From Amylostereum areolatum (taxonomy: Eukaryota > Basidiomycota > Agaricomycetes > Russulales > Stereaceae), in assembly GCA_012932865.1 (NCBI GenBank), contig SAXG01000002.1, positions 1,736,001 to 1,800,000 on the forward strand: a stretch of DNA of 64,000 bases, given 5' to 3'. The first letter of the stretch is position 1. Every line of letters begins with the position of its first letter. The notes under the pieces are model-generated. The model saw nothing but the letters and a program-made list of their open reading frames with translations, was not told the origin of the DNA and did not search any database. Positions 1-10,635 of this stretch are shown here, in pieces. Both the position numbers and the translations under genes were made by a program.

Positions 1-472
1 ATAAGCTCGAGATCTGTTTACTCTTGCACCACCCTACGACCGTCCCTACGTACTGTAGCGTAGTAGTAGTAGTACCCGTCTGGTACTGACCTTGTTCTTC
101 CCCCGTGCCGCCCTAGACCGTTGCCCCCAGAGTACGCGACTCGTTACCCTGACATTGTGGTCGTGCGCACGTATACCGGTGCCGGCTTGACGTTTCCTCG
201 AAACGTTACACCTACTCGAGACTCTCCAATACCAGGAGTTGAAAGCTCAGAGGTGACAGTAGAAGGTGCACCTTTGGTGTAGGAAACGAGTAAAAGCGGC
301 GAAAGGAAAGCGGTTTAGGAAGTCTTTGGGCTCGCGTCCCCTAGACGAAGAGACAGCCAACAGGTCGAGAAGACTGAGGCAGACCGTCTTGCGATCTCAT
401 AACAGAACCACCTTCCCTCGACAAAATCTTCCCTTGCCGCACAGAGTAACCATTTCGACTGGGGGCTCGTGC

Positions 473-2437
473 ATGGAAGATTGGCACTCGCAAGTACAAG
501 AATTCATCCCCATCAGCCACGACGCTATCATCTCCCTCATCAACGAATCTAAAGACCCTTGGGCCTGGCACAATTGGAAGGTCGCCCTCGGCGTAGAAGA
601 ACTTGAAGACTCCATCATAGACGTCCACTTCTATCGCCTCAAAATAAGCGAACAAGGAAACGGAAACCTCTACGTCTACTCCTGCCCATACGTCACCTAC
701 CGCTACAAACTCGAGCAACCCCCAAAAACCTTCTACGCGCCCAACGAGAAAATACCAGTGGACACTCGACACACCCACCGCCTCCTTACACCAGGCAACA
801 CCCCCAGCCCCACACCAGAGCCAGAGGTCATCGACCTCACCCAGCCAGAGGTCATCGACCTCACCCACTTATAAACAATTCCCTCGTTCGGACTCAACGG
901 CTCCGACTCCAGTTCTGACTCCGACACTGACGTTGAGGACGAAAACTGCTACATATATCCCCTCCCTCTAGGCTTCACTGAACGAGGAAACGACTTCTTT
1001 GTCCAACTCGGAGACACCACTGTCGAAGTCGCCTTCGTAGCAACCCAAACAAGTGGCATCAGTTGGTACTTCGCCAACGAAAGCCAAGACGACCTCACTG
1101 AAGCCGACTTCAACCTCATCGCCGCCTCCGCCCTACCGCCTGTCACCGACGAAGACTTCTCCGACCTCGACGAACCAATCATGGCTGCCCAGTGGATCCG
1201 CACCGACCCCCAACCCCCTCTCCCCGCCGAACTTGCCAACTGCACCGAAATTGGTGGAACATGGAACATCGTCATCGGCCAAACTGGCTCTCCCATCCAA
1301 CACATGAATAACGGCACCGACGATGCCTGGCTCATGGAAGTAAATGGCCAATGGGTCGCCATCCCTGCCGTGCTTGTTGCTGCCCTCAACCTGCCACCCC
1401 CCACTGTCAACGTCACGGCCCCCCCCATCACCGTCAACCCCCCTGCGGTCACTATTAGTGCCCCAGCCGCCGCCGCCGCCAGACCCCCCCGAAAGAAAGT
1501 CCACGCGAAAACTCCTGAAGGCTTCTCTGGGAAACGAGAGGACTTCAATGACTGGATGCGGTCGTGCGAGGAATACATGCGAGCCGCTGAGGATGACCTC
1601 GTGACGGACAAGGACAAAGTCCTCTTCATTCTCACCTACATGACGGGGGAGGCAGCACGCACCTGGAAGGCCGAGTATGAGGATGCACACTTGGCCAATG
1701 GAGCCATGGTCGCCTGGGTGGACTTCCACAAAGCACTCAAAGGGGCCTTCACCGACGTCAATGAGCAGCACCGTGCCGCAGTCGAACTGGACGGGTTCAA
1801 ACAGACGAAGGGTACCACTGCCCATGAATACTTCGCCAAGTTCGAGCAACTCGCAAGGAAGGCAGGATACTCCACGGCGCAGGACCCTATCCACCTCATG
1901 CAGCTGCTCAAACACAACGTCTACTATCGGACCATCGACTCCATCTACGACAGCGGTCACGTTCCTCAGAAATATGAGGACCTCAAAGAGCGCATCATCC
2001 TGGTCGACGGTCTACGACAGGAGCGGGAGGACCTTAAGACCCAGCGCAGTGGACCCGTGCAGAACCAAAAACCCAAAGGACAAGGATCGACCAATGGGCA
2101 ACAAGGGGGGCAGGTCCCATGGCGCCGCGATGGAACCGGCACGGTGCACGGTGGCAAAGGTCAGCCGATGGACGTCAACCGTGTCGATATCAAGGGGCGA
2201 TGCTTCCGCTGCGGACAGAATGGCCACCAGGTGCGGGACTGCAGGGTGGATGTGAAGAACATCCGAGACATGTGGGGGAGGGACCGGTACACGGAACCAC
2301 CAAAGCGGGAGGCTCGAGCACAGACGTTCGAGACACCCACCGCCTGGGCTAGGAGCCTGTCGGCCGAAGATCGGAAAAGCGTGATGGACGCGCTTCAAGC
2401 TCAGCCGAAGGTGGAGGAGAAGAAGGAGGGTTTTTGA
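473..2437 (+). CDS. gag: Gag polyprotein of the Ty3/gypsy element, interrupted by one in-frame stop
   Basis: Gag forms the capsid and binds the element RNA. The same frame is open from the ATG at 473 to the TGA at 2435-2437 except for a single TAA at 872-874, about codon 134. The 5' part ends in a tandem 24-bp repeat (821-844, 845-868) coding PEVIDLT twice. After the stop comes an acidic Ser/Asp patch. The retrotransposon-gag core lies around 1500-2000, and a CCHC zinc knuckle (CFRCGQNGHQVRDC) is coded at 2201-2242. An intact shorter frame begins at ATG 1181 (418 aa). Either the TAA is a recent nonsense mutation, or the upstream part is a separate ORF, or the stop is read through. The frame continuity on both sides makes me favour one original long Gag. 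Confidence 0.75.
2428..2437 (+). other. Candidate -1 ribosomal frameshift site at the gag/pol junction
   Basis: In the gag frame the last codons read GAG GGT TTT TGA, so G GGT TTT at 2428-2434 fits the X XXY YYZ rule for -1 slippage and sits directly against the gag stop. Pol is in the -1 frame relative to gag, and that frame is open across the junction. Slippage would give a Gag-Pol fusion; the alternative is reinitiation at the pol ATG at 2449, 12 nt after the stop. No downstream pseudoknot was modelled. Confidence 0.55.
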
Positions 2438-5400
2438 GGGGGCTGACGATGTACACGGCATCTGAAGCCCAAGTTTCTGTCTCTCGCTCATCTGGTTTTG
2501 TGGCGCCTCGGTGGCCTGGTTCTCGTTTACATATGCGCATTGTTGATTCGGACTGTACTACTACGGGGGATATCCCCATTATGACTTCTCTTACGGACTC
2601 TATCGGTACGGGCACGCGTCCCGTTGTTATTTTAGATACTCAGGCTTCGATTTGTGAGCCTTCGGCTTTGGATATGGCTTCGGTTTCGGCCTCAGTTTTG
2701 GATACGGCTTTGGACTCGGTTTTGGATATGGACCCTGTGAAGTCAGGGACAACGCCGTGCGATGGAAGGGGCACGGCGCCCAAATCATGTTATATGGCAC
2801 CTGGAACGGCTCAATGGACGCTTCGTCGCTTAAGGGAAGACAAACCCGAAAGTGCGATTGCAATCCTTCGCATCTGGACACACCACCGACGCCGTGACGA
2901 GGCTACTTATGAAGCCATCAAGGAAATAACTGGCATGGGAGACGAGTTAGCATGTCAAGCTCTACTAGAGCTCGCCACTCCTATGCAGTTCATACGCTCC
3001 TCCAGCGCCAAGGAACAAACGGTCATTCCCACACAATTGGTGGTAAATTCCAAGCGCATTGTCAAAGCTCTCGCACTCCTGGACAGTGGTTGCACTGGCT
3101 CGTGTATCAACACGAAGTTTGTGCAGGAAAATCACATCCCCACGCGACGGACTGCTCGCCCAATCCCAGTACGAAATGCAGACGGCACTCTCAACACAGG
3201 AGGTCCCATCACGGAATATGTCACACTTCGCCTAAATATTCAAGACCATGAAGAAAACATTGACCTGGCGGTCTCCAATCTAGGAGATACAGACCTTTTC
3301 ATTGGACATGAGTGGCTAAAGAAGCACAACCCTCACATCGACTGGAAATCCGGGTCAATTGAATTTGACCGATGCCCTATCAGCTGCTCTCGTCCCCCTC
3401 CCCTCCTCAATATCGATGATGATGAAGAGGAGGAGGAAGAGCCAGTCCACATGGAAAAAGACGAGCAGCTGTTTGCCTTCGACTGGGATGGCTACAAAGC
3501 GACATACCACATCCGGACCCATGCATCGGACATTGCAATTGAAGAGCATGCTAAGAAAAAGGAACAGACCTTCTCTGAGCGAGTCCCAACGGCGTACCAC
3601 GAATTCAAGGACATCTTTGACAAAGACGACTTCGACAAGCTCCCTGAGCGACGCCCATGGGACCACGCCATTGAGCTCACTCCTAACTTCAAACCGGTCG
3701 ATTGCAAAGTTTACCCCCTCACATTGGACGAGCAGAAGCAACTGGACGCCTTTTTGGAAGAGAACCTGAGATCTGGCCGGATCCAACCATCCAAATCACC
3801 CATGGCCTCCCCATTCTTCTTCATCAAGAAAAAAGATGGCTCGCTACGTCCTGTGCAGGACTATCGAAAGCTCAATGAGATGACAATAAAGAACCGTTAC
3901 CCGCTCCCGCTCATCCAAGAGTTGGTTGACAAACTTAAAGGAGCACGGCACTTTACCAAGCTCGATGTCCGATGGGGGTACAACAATGTTCGGATTAAAG
4001 AAGGGGACGAGTGGAAAGCTGCATTCCGCACGAACAAAGGTCTCTACGAGCCTACGGTCATGTTCTTTGGACTCACCAACTCCCCGTCTACGTTCCAAGC
4101 CATGATGAATGACCTGTTCAAAGACTTGATCCATCAAGGAGTCGTGGTCGTCTATTTGGACGACATCCTCATCTTCACACATACGCTAGAAGAACATCGT
4201 CGGATAGTCAAGGAGGTCCTTCGAATCCTGCGAGAAAACAAACTCTATCTGAAGCCAGAAAAGTGCGAGTTTGAGAAGGCAGAAATCGAATACCTGGGCA
4301 TGATTGTAGGCGGAGGAAGGGTTCGCATGGATCCAGCAAAGGTCGCGGCAATCACCAATTGGCCAGCCCCCAAAACGAAGAAACAACTTCAATCGTTTTT
4401 GGGCTTTTGCAACTTCTACCGTCGCTTTATCAAGGACTTCAGCGGCATTGCTCACCCAATGACTAAACTCACTGGGAAGACGGAATGGGTCTGGGACACC
4501 CCACAGCAGGAGGCTTTTGAGGAACTCAAGCGACGTATAACATCACAGCCAGTTCTAGCAATCCCTACAGACGATGGGCAGTTCCGTGTCGAGGCGGACT
4601 CCTCTGACTATGCCACGGGCGTGGTACTTTCGCAACAACAGGACAATGGCAAATGGCACCCGGTCGCCTTCCTCTCAAAGTCCCTCAGCGAAGCTGAGAG
4701 GAACTATGAGATTTATGACAAGGAATTACTGGCCATCATGACGGCGCTAGAGGAATGGAGACAATACCTCATGGGGGCACGACAGGAGTTTGAAATCTGG
4801 TCGGATCATCGCAATCTCACGTACTTCCGCAAGGCGCAGAAGCTAAATCGGAGACAAGCACGATGGTTAACGGAGCTACAAGAGTATCATTGTACACTAC
4901 TCCACAAGCCTGGCAAAACAATGGGTAAACCCGATGCTATTTCCCGACTAGCGGGCCTTGAGAAGGGGGAGAAAGACAATGAAAACATTGTCCTCCTGAA
5001 ACCAGAACTCTTTCGCGCCCTCAACCATGCAGGAATTATAACCAATGGACCTGACAATGTCTTCATTGAGCGGATTCAGGAGGCTACCTTACTCCGAGAC
5101 CATGCAGTAGAACGCGCCTTAGCACTCAAAGTGAAGGGATGGCTGGAACATGCAGATGGAACGATCACCTGGCAACACAGACTCTATGTCCCAAGAGACA
5201 AAGGACTCCATGCAGACATCATCCAAGCTCATCATGACGGCCCGCTTGTCGGTCATCCAGGACGATACAAGGCCCATGAGCTCATCACGCGCAACTACTG
5301 GTGGCCTGCCATTAGAGACGATGTCCGGAAATATGTTGAAGGATGTGAGACCTGCCAACGTACCAAGATTAGACATGATCGTATTGCCGCTCCACTCCAC

Positions 5401-6603
5401 CCACACGACCCGCCACAAGCGCCTTGGGAGCATGTATCCATCGACTTTGTCATGCCGCTCCCAGTCTCGGATGGAAAAGACGCCATCTGCAATGTGAACT
5501 GCATGGGTACCAAGCAGGTTGTATTCTGGGCCACGACCAAAGACCTAACGGAGGACGAACTCGCCTTCGAGTACCTACGCGAGGTGGTCCCCCATCATGG
5601 AATTCCTAGAAAGATCGTCAGCGACCGTGGCAGCGTGTTTGTCTCCAAATTCACCACGGCATTGTTCCAACTGTTAGGCATTGAAGGGAACCCGTCCACG
5701 GCGTATCACCCTCAGACGGACGGACAGACCGAACGCTCCAACATGACCATGGAAAACTACCTTCGCATCTTCGTCAATCAACGACAGGACAATTGGACAC
5801 GTTACCTCCCACTTGCCATGACTGCGCTCAACAACATAGTCCATAGTTCGATTGGGATGTCTCCCAACTTTGCCAACTATGGTCGGGAACTCTACCTGGG
5901 GACAAACCCTCGACGTGAAACAGACAACCCATCGGCGAACGAGTTTGCACAACGCATGCGAGACATCTATAAGGAAGCCCGCTCTGCGCTAAAGGCAGCA
6001 CAGGACGATCAAAAGCGCTTTTACGATCGCAAGAAGGACGAACCAATAGATTACAAAATAGGCGACTTCGTCTGGCTGGAAGCCAAGACAAGAGATGGCC
6101 AAACCGTAATCAAAACGGCACGTCCTATGCAAAAGCTAGATGACAAGCGCTTTGGTCCTTTCGAAATCCTGGAGAAAGTCGGAGCGTCGGCTTACAAGCT
6201 TCGCCTCCCTACATCCTGGTCACGAAAACATCCAGTCTTCAACGAGTCCCTCCTATCTCCACACAACGGTCCCGCCTTTGACAATCAGAAAGCACCTACA
6301 CCTCCACCACCAGAGTTAGTCCAAGGAGAGGAAGTCTATGAGGTCGAAAAGATTATAGACTCCAAAAAGGTTGGTCGCGGCTTCAAGTACCTCGTCAAAT
6401 GGAAAGGCTACCCAGACAATGACAATACTTGGGAGCCTCTCACCAATCTCCAGAATGCCAAGAAACGCATTGACGACTTCCACCGTGAACATCCGGGTGC
6501 CCCGAAACCTGCACGCCTTAATCGTTGGAAACTTCTGTCGGAGGAAGAAACTGGATCTGATTACGACGAGGACGTCGAATCTAAGGAAGGGGTGATGTCA
6601 TGA
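2434..6603 (+). CDS. pol: Pol polyprotein: protease, RT, RNase H, integrase, chromodomain
   Basis: This is the replication and integration polyprotein of the retroelement. Counting from codon 2434 as residue 1: the aspartic protease DSG is near 217; the reverse transcriptase has FTKLDVRWGY and the YLDD catalytic box at 574-577; the RNase H first Asp is near 722, with WSDHRN and DAISR following. The integrase has an HHCC zinc finger and catalytic Asp 1004, Asp 1064 and Glu 1100, with exactly 35 residues between the last two. A chromodomain with VKWKGY and NTWEP motifs runs from about 1299 to 1360 and in related elements steers insertion to marked chromatin. The frame begins with TTG; the first ATG is at 2449. 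The last codons overlap the LTR start. The segment after the first integrase Asp (CNVNCMGTKQ, about 5489-5518) is unlike the usual VVVDR-type strand. Confidence 0.93.
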   Translation: MRGLTMYTASEAQVSVSRSSGFVAPRWPGSRLHMRIVDSDCTTTGDIPIMTSLTDSIGTGTRPVVILDTQASICEPSALDMASVSASVLDTALDSVLDMDPVKSGTTPCDGRGTAPKSCYMAPGTAQWTLRRLREDKPESAIAILRIWTHHRRRDEATYEAIKEITGMGDELACQALLELATPMQFIRSSSAKEQTVIPTQLVVNSKRIVKALALLDSGCTGSCINTKFVQENHIPTRRTARPIPVRNADGTLNTGGPITEYVTLRLNIQDHEENIDLAVSNLGDTDLFIGHEWLKKHNPHIDWKSGSIEFDRCPISCSRPPPLLNIDDDEEEEEEPVHMEKDEQLFAFDWDGYKATYHIRTHASDIAIEEHAKKKEQTFSERVPTAYHEFKDIFDKDDFDKLPERRPWDHAIELTPNFKPVDCKVYPLTLDEQKQLDAFLEENLRSGRIQPSKSPMASPFFFIKKKDGSLRPVQDYRKLNEMTIKNRYPLPLIQELVDKLKGARHFTKLDVRWGYNNVRIKEGDEWKAAFRTNKGLYEPTVMFFGLTNSPSTFQAMMNDLFKDLIHQGVVVVYLDDILIFTHTLEEHRRIVKEVLRILRENKLYLKPEKCEFEKAEIEYLGMIVGGGRVRMDPAKVAAITNWPAPKTKKQLQSFLGFCNFYRRFIKDFSGIAHPMTKLTGKTEWVWDTPQQEAFEELKRRITSQPVLAIPTDDGQFRVEADSSDYATGVVLSQQQDNGKWHPVAFLSKSLSEAERNYEIYDKELLAIMTALEEWRQYLMGARQEFEIWSDHRNLTYFRKAQKLNRRQARWLTELQEYHCTLLHKPGKTMGKPDAISRLAGLEKGEKDNENIVLLKPELFRALNHAGIITNGPDNVFIERIQEATLLRDHAVERALALKVKGWLEHADGTITWQHRLYVPRDKGLHADIIQAHHDGPLVGHPGRYKAHELITRNYWWPAIRDDVRKYVEGCETCQRTKIRHDRIAAPLHPHDPPQAPWEHVSIDFVMPLPVSDGKDAICNVNCMGTKQVVFWATTKDLTEDELAFEYLREVVPHHGIPRKIVSDRGSVFVSKFTTALFQLLGIEGNPSTAYHPQTDGQTERSNMTMENYLRIFVNQRQDNWTRYLPLAMTALNNIVHSSIGMSPNFANYGRELYLGTNPRRETDNPSANEFAQRMRDIYKEARSALKAAQDDQKRFYDRKKDEPIDYKIGDFVWLEAKTRDGQTVIKTARPMQKLDDKRFGPFEILEKVGASAYKLRLPTSWSRKHPVFNESLLSPHNGPAFDNQKAPTPPPPELVQGEEVYEVEKIIDSKKVGRGFKYLVKWKGYPDNDNTWEPLTNLQNAKKRIDDFHREHPGAPKPARLNRWKLLSEEETGSDYDEDVESKEGVMS

Positions 6604-7053
6604 ACGGTCTATAATTTTCTTTTTACTTTACATCGGTTACACGCTTTAGGACTTATCGACTTATCACCGGTCCGGCTCCACCTTGGCCCGGACCCGGCTC
6701 ATCTATATCCCGCCCGGACCCACGTGACTCATCTCGGTCCGGGTCTGACTCCTTTCTCTTGACTCATGCTGTACGATACTGACTCACGCTGTGCTCTTTT
6801 ACATACGACTGCTTACTTATACTTGGTCTGCTTACTGATCGCCGTGTATTGGTTGCTTACCTAAGTCTCTCTCCTCTTGTGTATATAAGGCTCGCTCTCG
6901 CTGTACATATTCCTTATCTCGAGCTAGTCAATTCTACCGACTTTGCTTGCTTTCCCTCGTCTGTCGCCGTGTCTGATCGGCTCCCCTCTGTCGTCCTCAT
7001 CTTCTAGTCAGCTGTGTCGTAACTTGGTGCTGTCGCACTAGTCGTTGCTGACA
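6596..7053 (+). repeat. 3' long terminal repeat, 458 bp
   Basis: The LTR starts TGTCA and ends TGACA, a perfect 5-bp inverted terminal repeat of the TG...CA type. A purine-rich tract (AAGGAAGGGG, 6583-6592) just upstream is a good plus-strand primer. A TATA box (TATATAAG) lies at 6882-6889. Immediately to the right the sequence becomes transposase coding sequence of the opposite strand. The start could be 3 bp earlier (TGATGTCA). Confidence 0.8.
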
Positions 7054-10000
7054 CGGAAGACGTGATTGAAAGATTCGTACCGTTCGGTGGAAAATAGGAT
7101 AGCGGGGCCGAAACGTCGGATGTACAGTGGCAAATGAACAAGAAAGTGGAACTTGGGCTTCGCGATGAGGATGCTTGGTGCGCATTGAGCGGTAATGTTC
7201 AAAAAGTCGTTGATGGTCATTCTAAGACGTGCCTAACATGTTGATGTGGGTATACACATCGTGAGCAGGGATAAAGCAAAGAAGGGACGTACCAGATATG
7301 CCTCAGTATCATCGATGGTGGTGTGCCATAGCATGACCACCAGATCCCCGATGACATTCCATGCGTTGAGGACAGTTTTCGGCACAAGATCGTAGATGAT
7401 GAATGGCATCACTTGCGCAAGACTCTTGAAGTGTTTTCCGATGAGACTTCCGCTGTATTGACAAAGGTAGCTTGCGTCGAGACGCTTCGCGTTCAACCCT
7501 TGCACATTGAGCAAATTTATACGGGCACAGAACACGGCAAGTTTGGCGTGCTTCTTGACCAGAAAGATTGTCTGCCCCCAGAAATATTTGACCACACCCA
7601 GGAGGACTGTATGCAAGATCTCCGTTGGTGTGTCTTTATGCATATCAACACCTAGCGCGACGTTAGAATGTGAACAAGAATGTGTTAATACTCTTACCTG
7701 GCATGCCGATGAGAGGATTGATATCCTCGGTACGCAACTTTTCCTTCAACACATCTTCAAGGTATCTCGACGCGTCGTCAGCCGACATTGGCCCGGGTCC
7801 AGACGTCTCTCCGCTATCACCGTCGTTACCCTCTCCGACAACTTGCTCATGCTCGTCTCCGTCCACGGCGTTGAAAGATGCACCTGTAAGGTCGTTCTCG
7901 TCTTCTTTGGATGGGGGTTCGCCGCGTAGTTTGCGACCGAGTTGCATGATAAACTTCAATACCGAACTCGTCGCCGTATCTCGCACCCCGGTTGACGTGA
8001 TGTCTTTTTTGACCTTAGATTCAGCACCTCGTTGTGTTGAAAGCTCCAGTTGGTGACGGATCTTCTGTTCAGTTGCGGCTGGTGTACGCAGAGATCCTTC
8101 CTACAGTAGGTTCAGTTAGTAGGTATAGTAGCAAACCTGAGACGTGCCACACCTCAAATATTGTTTTGTAGCCCTCGTCGGAGGCTTTGTATTTCTTTGA
8201 GCCACCAACCTCGCATGTCCTACAGAACACATTGCAGGCCAAACCCGCTTGACTACACTCCTCCGCTTGCATGGGATTGTCGCCCGCAAAAAAGCAGCTA
8301 CATGGAAGAAGCATGATTTCTTCACGCTCTTTACAGTCCCAGGTGATTATGCCGTCTTTACAGGCTTCCCTAATGATGAGATATAAGTGACCGTTGAGGG
8401 ATCGTGCTTACACTAGCTAGCACGCACTTGATAGACTGTCGGAATGAATCCATTAGTTCCATCGGCGGCGAATTCGGTGACGACGTCACGTAGCGGATTG
8501 CCCATTCCTTCCCCAGCATTTCACGGGGGAGCCACGCGTTTGATGTGTAGATTACATGGTGCTTGTTCCACTGGCGAGTGATATTACCGGAAACATCGTC
8601 CATAAAGACGATGAGGGGAACCGATTTGACCAGACGGTTACCGGCTTTTGCTCTCCACGGGTTCGGCATCTTTGTTGCCCAGTCCTTTGAGCTATCTTCA
8701 TTGGAACATTCAATACAGGCTGAGCTTTATTAGAGATGGCTGTGAACGTACCAACGAATCTGCATACAAATTCATCTGTTGCAGCGCAGATCTCCGTGAA
8801 CGGGCGTTCAAACGAATCCACCGGTGCATAAACCATTTGATCTGAAACCGAGAACCCCTCCTGCAGGAAATCACCGGTGAGGAATCACCATCGAAGCGAG
8901 TGTGAGTGGGCTCACCATAGTGCGAACGACATCCCGGCCCAGTGCATAGAGAGGAGCGGAATCAAATAATGACGCATGATGTCTGCCATCGGGGCTTGGG
9001 ACATGGTCAGAGTCGTCGCGGGCATAAAAGAAGCATTCGGGAATAAAATATGCGCCACTTTCTTGCTGAAGAAGCTCCTCGACGTAGAAGATCTTGTCGC
9101 GGACGCGTACATTGGGATGAACAAGTGCAGTTGGCATCTCTTCCAGAAGTTTCGAGCCGTGATATACTTGCGACATTCCACCGCCCATGTCCTCGGGATA
9201 ATCGGGCATGCTGTACCTTGTCAGCAGGTTCGAATAGTCCTATACAAGGTAAACGTCACGGTATAGCCCGAATGCAATATACGAGCAACTATACTTTTGA
9301 GATGCCCGACTTGATGGCATTGACAAACGATATGTTGCCAGATCCAGACACGAACTTGGTCACCGGGTCGCCGAGAAGGGCCAAGAGATCTTTCTGACAT
9401 TTTTCAAGAGCGTACATTGTCGGAACATCGGGTGCTTGTAGCTGTCGGGCCCAGTCAAGTACCGCCAACTTCTGCGCTTCAGAGAAGCGAATCCGAGGCG
9501 AGCTGAATAGAAGTTGGGTGATAAAAATCTACAAATACATCAAGAGTGATCGTGTTCAGAGATAATGGCGCGGACTCACCGCTTTTGACGGCCATGGATA
9601 CGTCTCCGAAGACGGATTCGACTTCAAGGTCCGTCTCCGAGAACCTGCAAGAGTAAATGTCATTGCAAATCCCGCATTGTGCGACAATGTTACCCACCGC
9701 CGGGACAAGCGGTACTATCGCCTGTATAGCTCGTGTTCGCTACATCATCAAGCCCACCCTCAAGCTCCACACGGAAGTATTCTTCTTCGGCCGTCTGTAC
9801 CCTATCCAGCTCAGTATCAAAGGGGTCCTCTGGCTGCTGTTCAAACTCTGTAACCTGGAATTCTCCGTTCGCGATACCTTCCATGGTGGCCTGAAAGTAG
9901 TCAGAGTCGAGGCCGTCAACGAGAATTTCCCGGTCATTCATACGGCCAGACCATAAGTCTGACAAGGACTCCATGCGGTTGTCTTCTGGAAATACATCGT

Positions 10001-10430
10001 CGAGAAGTTGAAAAACTTCAGGAACGTTGATTGTCGACTGGGCGGTCTGTGCATCGTCGGAAGAATCTGTCTCTTGTCCCGGAAGTCGAAAGTTTGGGAT
10101 TGGAGAGCTATCCGTATCGATTTCAATTGTGGGCGTACACCCTCGTTGTCTACGAAAGGAAACATTTAGGTATGGCAGCGATAGAATCATAAGTCGAGCG
10201 TACTCTTGATCCACGGATCCATTGCCGCCGTCTTGCTGAGTTTGACAGGGCCGTTTGCGGGCAATTTTGAGTCCGTCGATGTGGCGCAGGGTTTTGCAAT
10301 GTTGTTTAATGTGCGATACATGCATCAATGGGCCAGTTTGTGCATACACGGGACGACAGACGAGACATTCATATCGGCTCGAGGTCGTTTTTCTGAAGGC
10401 TAGAAAAAGCGGTCAGATATGACTCACAGC
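7054..10430 (-). CDS. Transposase-like multi-exon gene of the Plavaka/KDZ-like type, 3' end cut by retroelement insertion
   Basis: Many leftward coding segments separated by short introns read as one large protein of the kind carried by big DNA transposons in mushroom genomes. In order: a C-x2-C...H/C zinc-finger-like start (about 10300-10390), an acidic region, SVPLIVFMDDVSGN and WNKHHVIYTSNAWLPREML (about 8510-8620), FFAGDNPMQAEE with a following Cys-rich stretch (about 8215-8300), MHKDTPTEILHTVLLGVVKY (7643 leftward), and KPKFHFLVHLPLYIRRFGPA then STERYESFNHVFR. One clear intron is 10150-10203. The last codon before the break is the Arg of VFR at 7054-7056, directly abutting the LTR end, so the C-terminus was displaced out of the window. 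The start near 10430 is not settled. Family assignment is from memory of motif patterns; I see no terminal inverted repeats. Confidence 0.6.
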
Positions 10431-10635
10431 CACAACACATGAGATGCAGAAAGAAAACACAAACTATTTTCATCGAGAGAGGGATCTTGAGGACGTTTGT
10501 CGTTCTGTGAGGCCGGCATTGTTGCAAACTTGGTTGCGCGGCAAGCGTTCGCGTTCGACTTCACTGCAAGAATCGACTTCGGCATTCTCCGACCCTCTTT
10601 GAACCAGTTCCCTCACCACCTCACTCACCGCTCGG

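Larger units (their letters stand above)
1..7053 (+). mobile_element. Ty3/gypsy chromovirus LTR retrotransposon, 5' end cut by the window
   Basis: The element carries gag (473-2437), pol (2434-6603) and a 3' LTR (6596-7053). Domain order in pol is protease, reverse transcriptase, RNase H, integrase, chromodomain, which defines the chromovirus branch of Ty3/gypsy. The pol frame is open for its whole length, so the element is not ancient, yet gag has one in-frame stop. A recognisable 5' LTR is missing: positions 1-472 hold no good copy of the 3' LTR end, so it probably lies left of the window. The right end falls inside the coding frame of a transposase-like gene on the other strand, so this element jumped into another transposon. 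Confidence 0.9.

Noticed and set aside
58..76. Short GTA repeat near the left end
   Set aside because: Only about five units; no significance beyond a simple repeat.
131..154. Possible end of the 5' LTR (…CCCTGACA) followed by TGG
   Set aside because: Only loosely similar to the 3' LTR end and the upstream 130 bp do not align with the LTR; not reported as a feature.
1133..1960. 275-codon minus-strand frame in gag
   Set aside because: Antisense shadow of the gag coding sequence; Gly/Val-rich without motifs.
2640..2740. Degenerate TTGGAT/TTCGG repeats at the start of pol
   Set aside because: They code a low-complexity linker at the Pol N-terminus; no independent structure.
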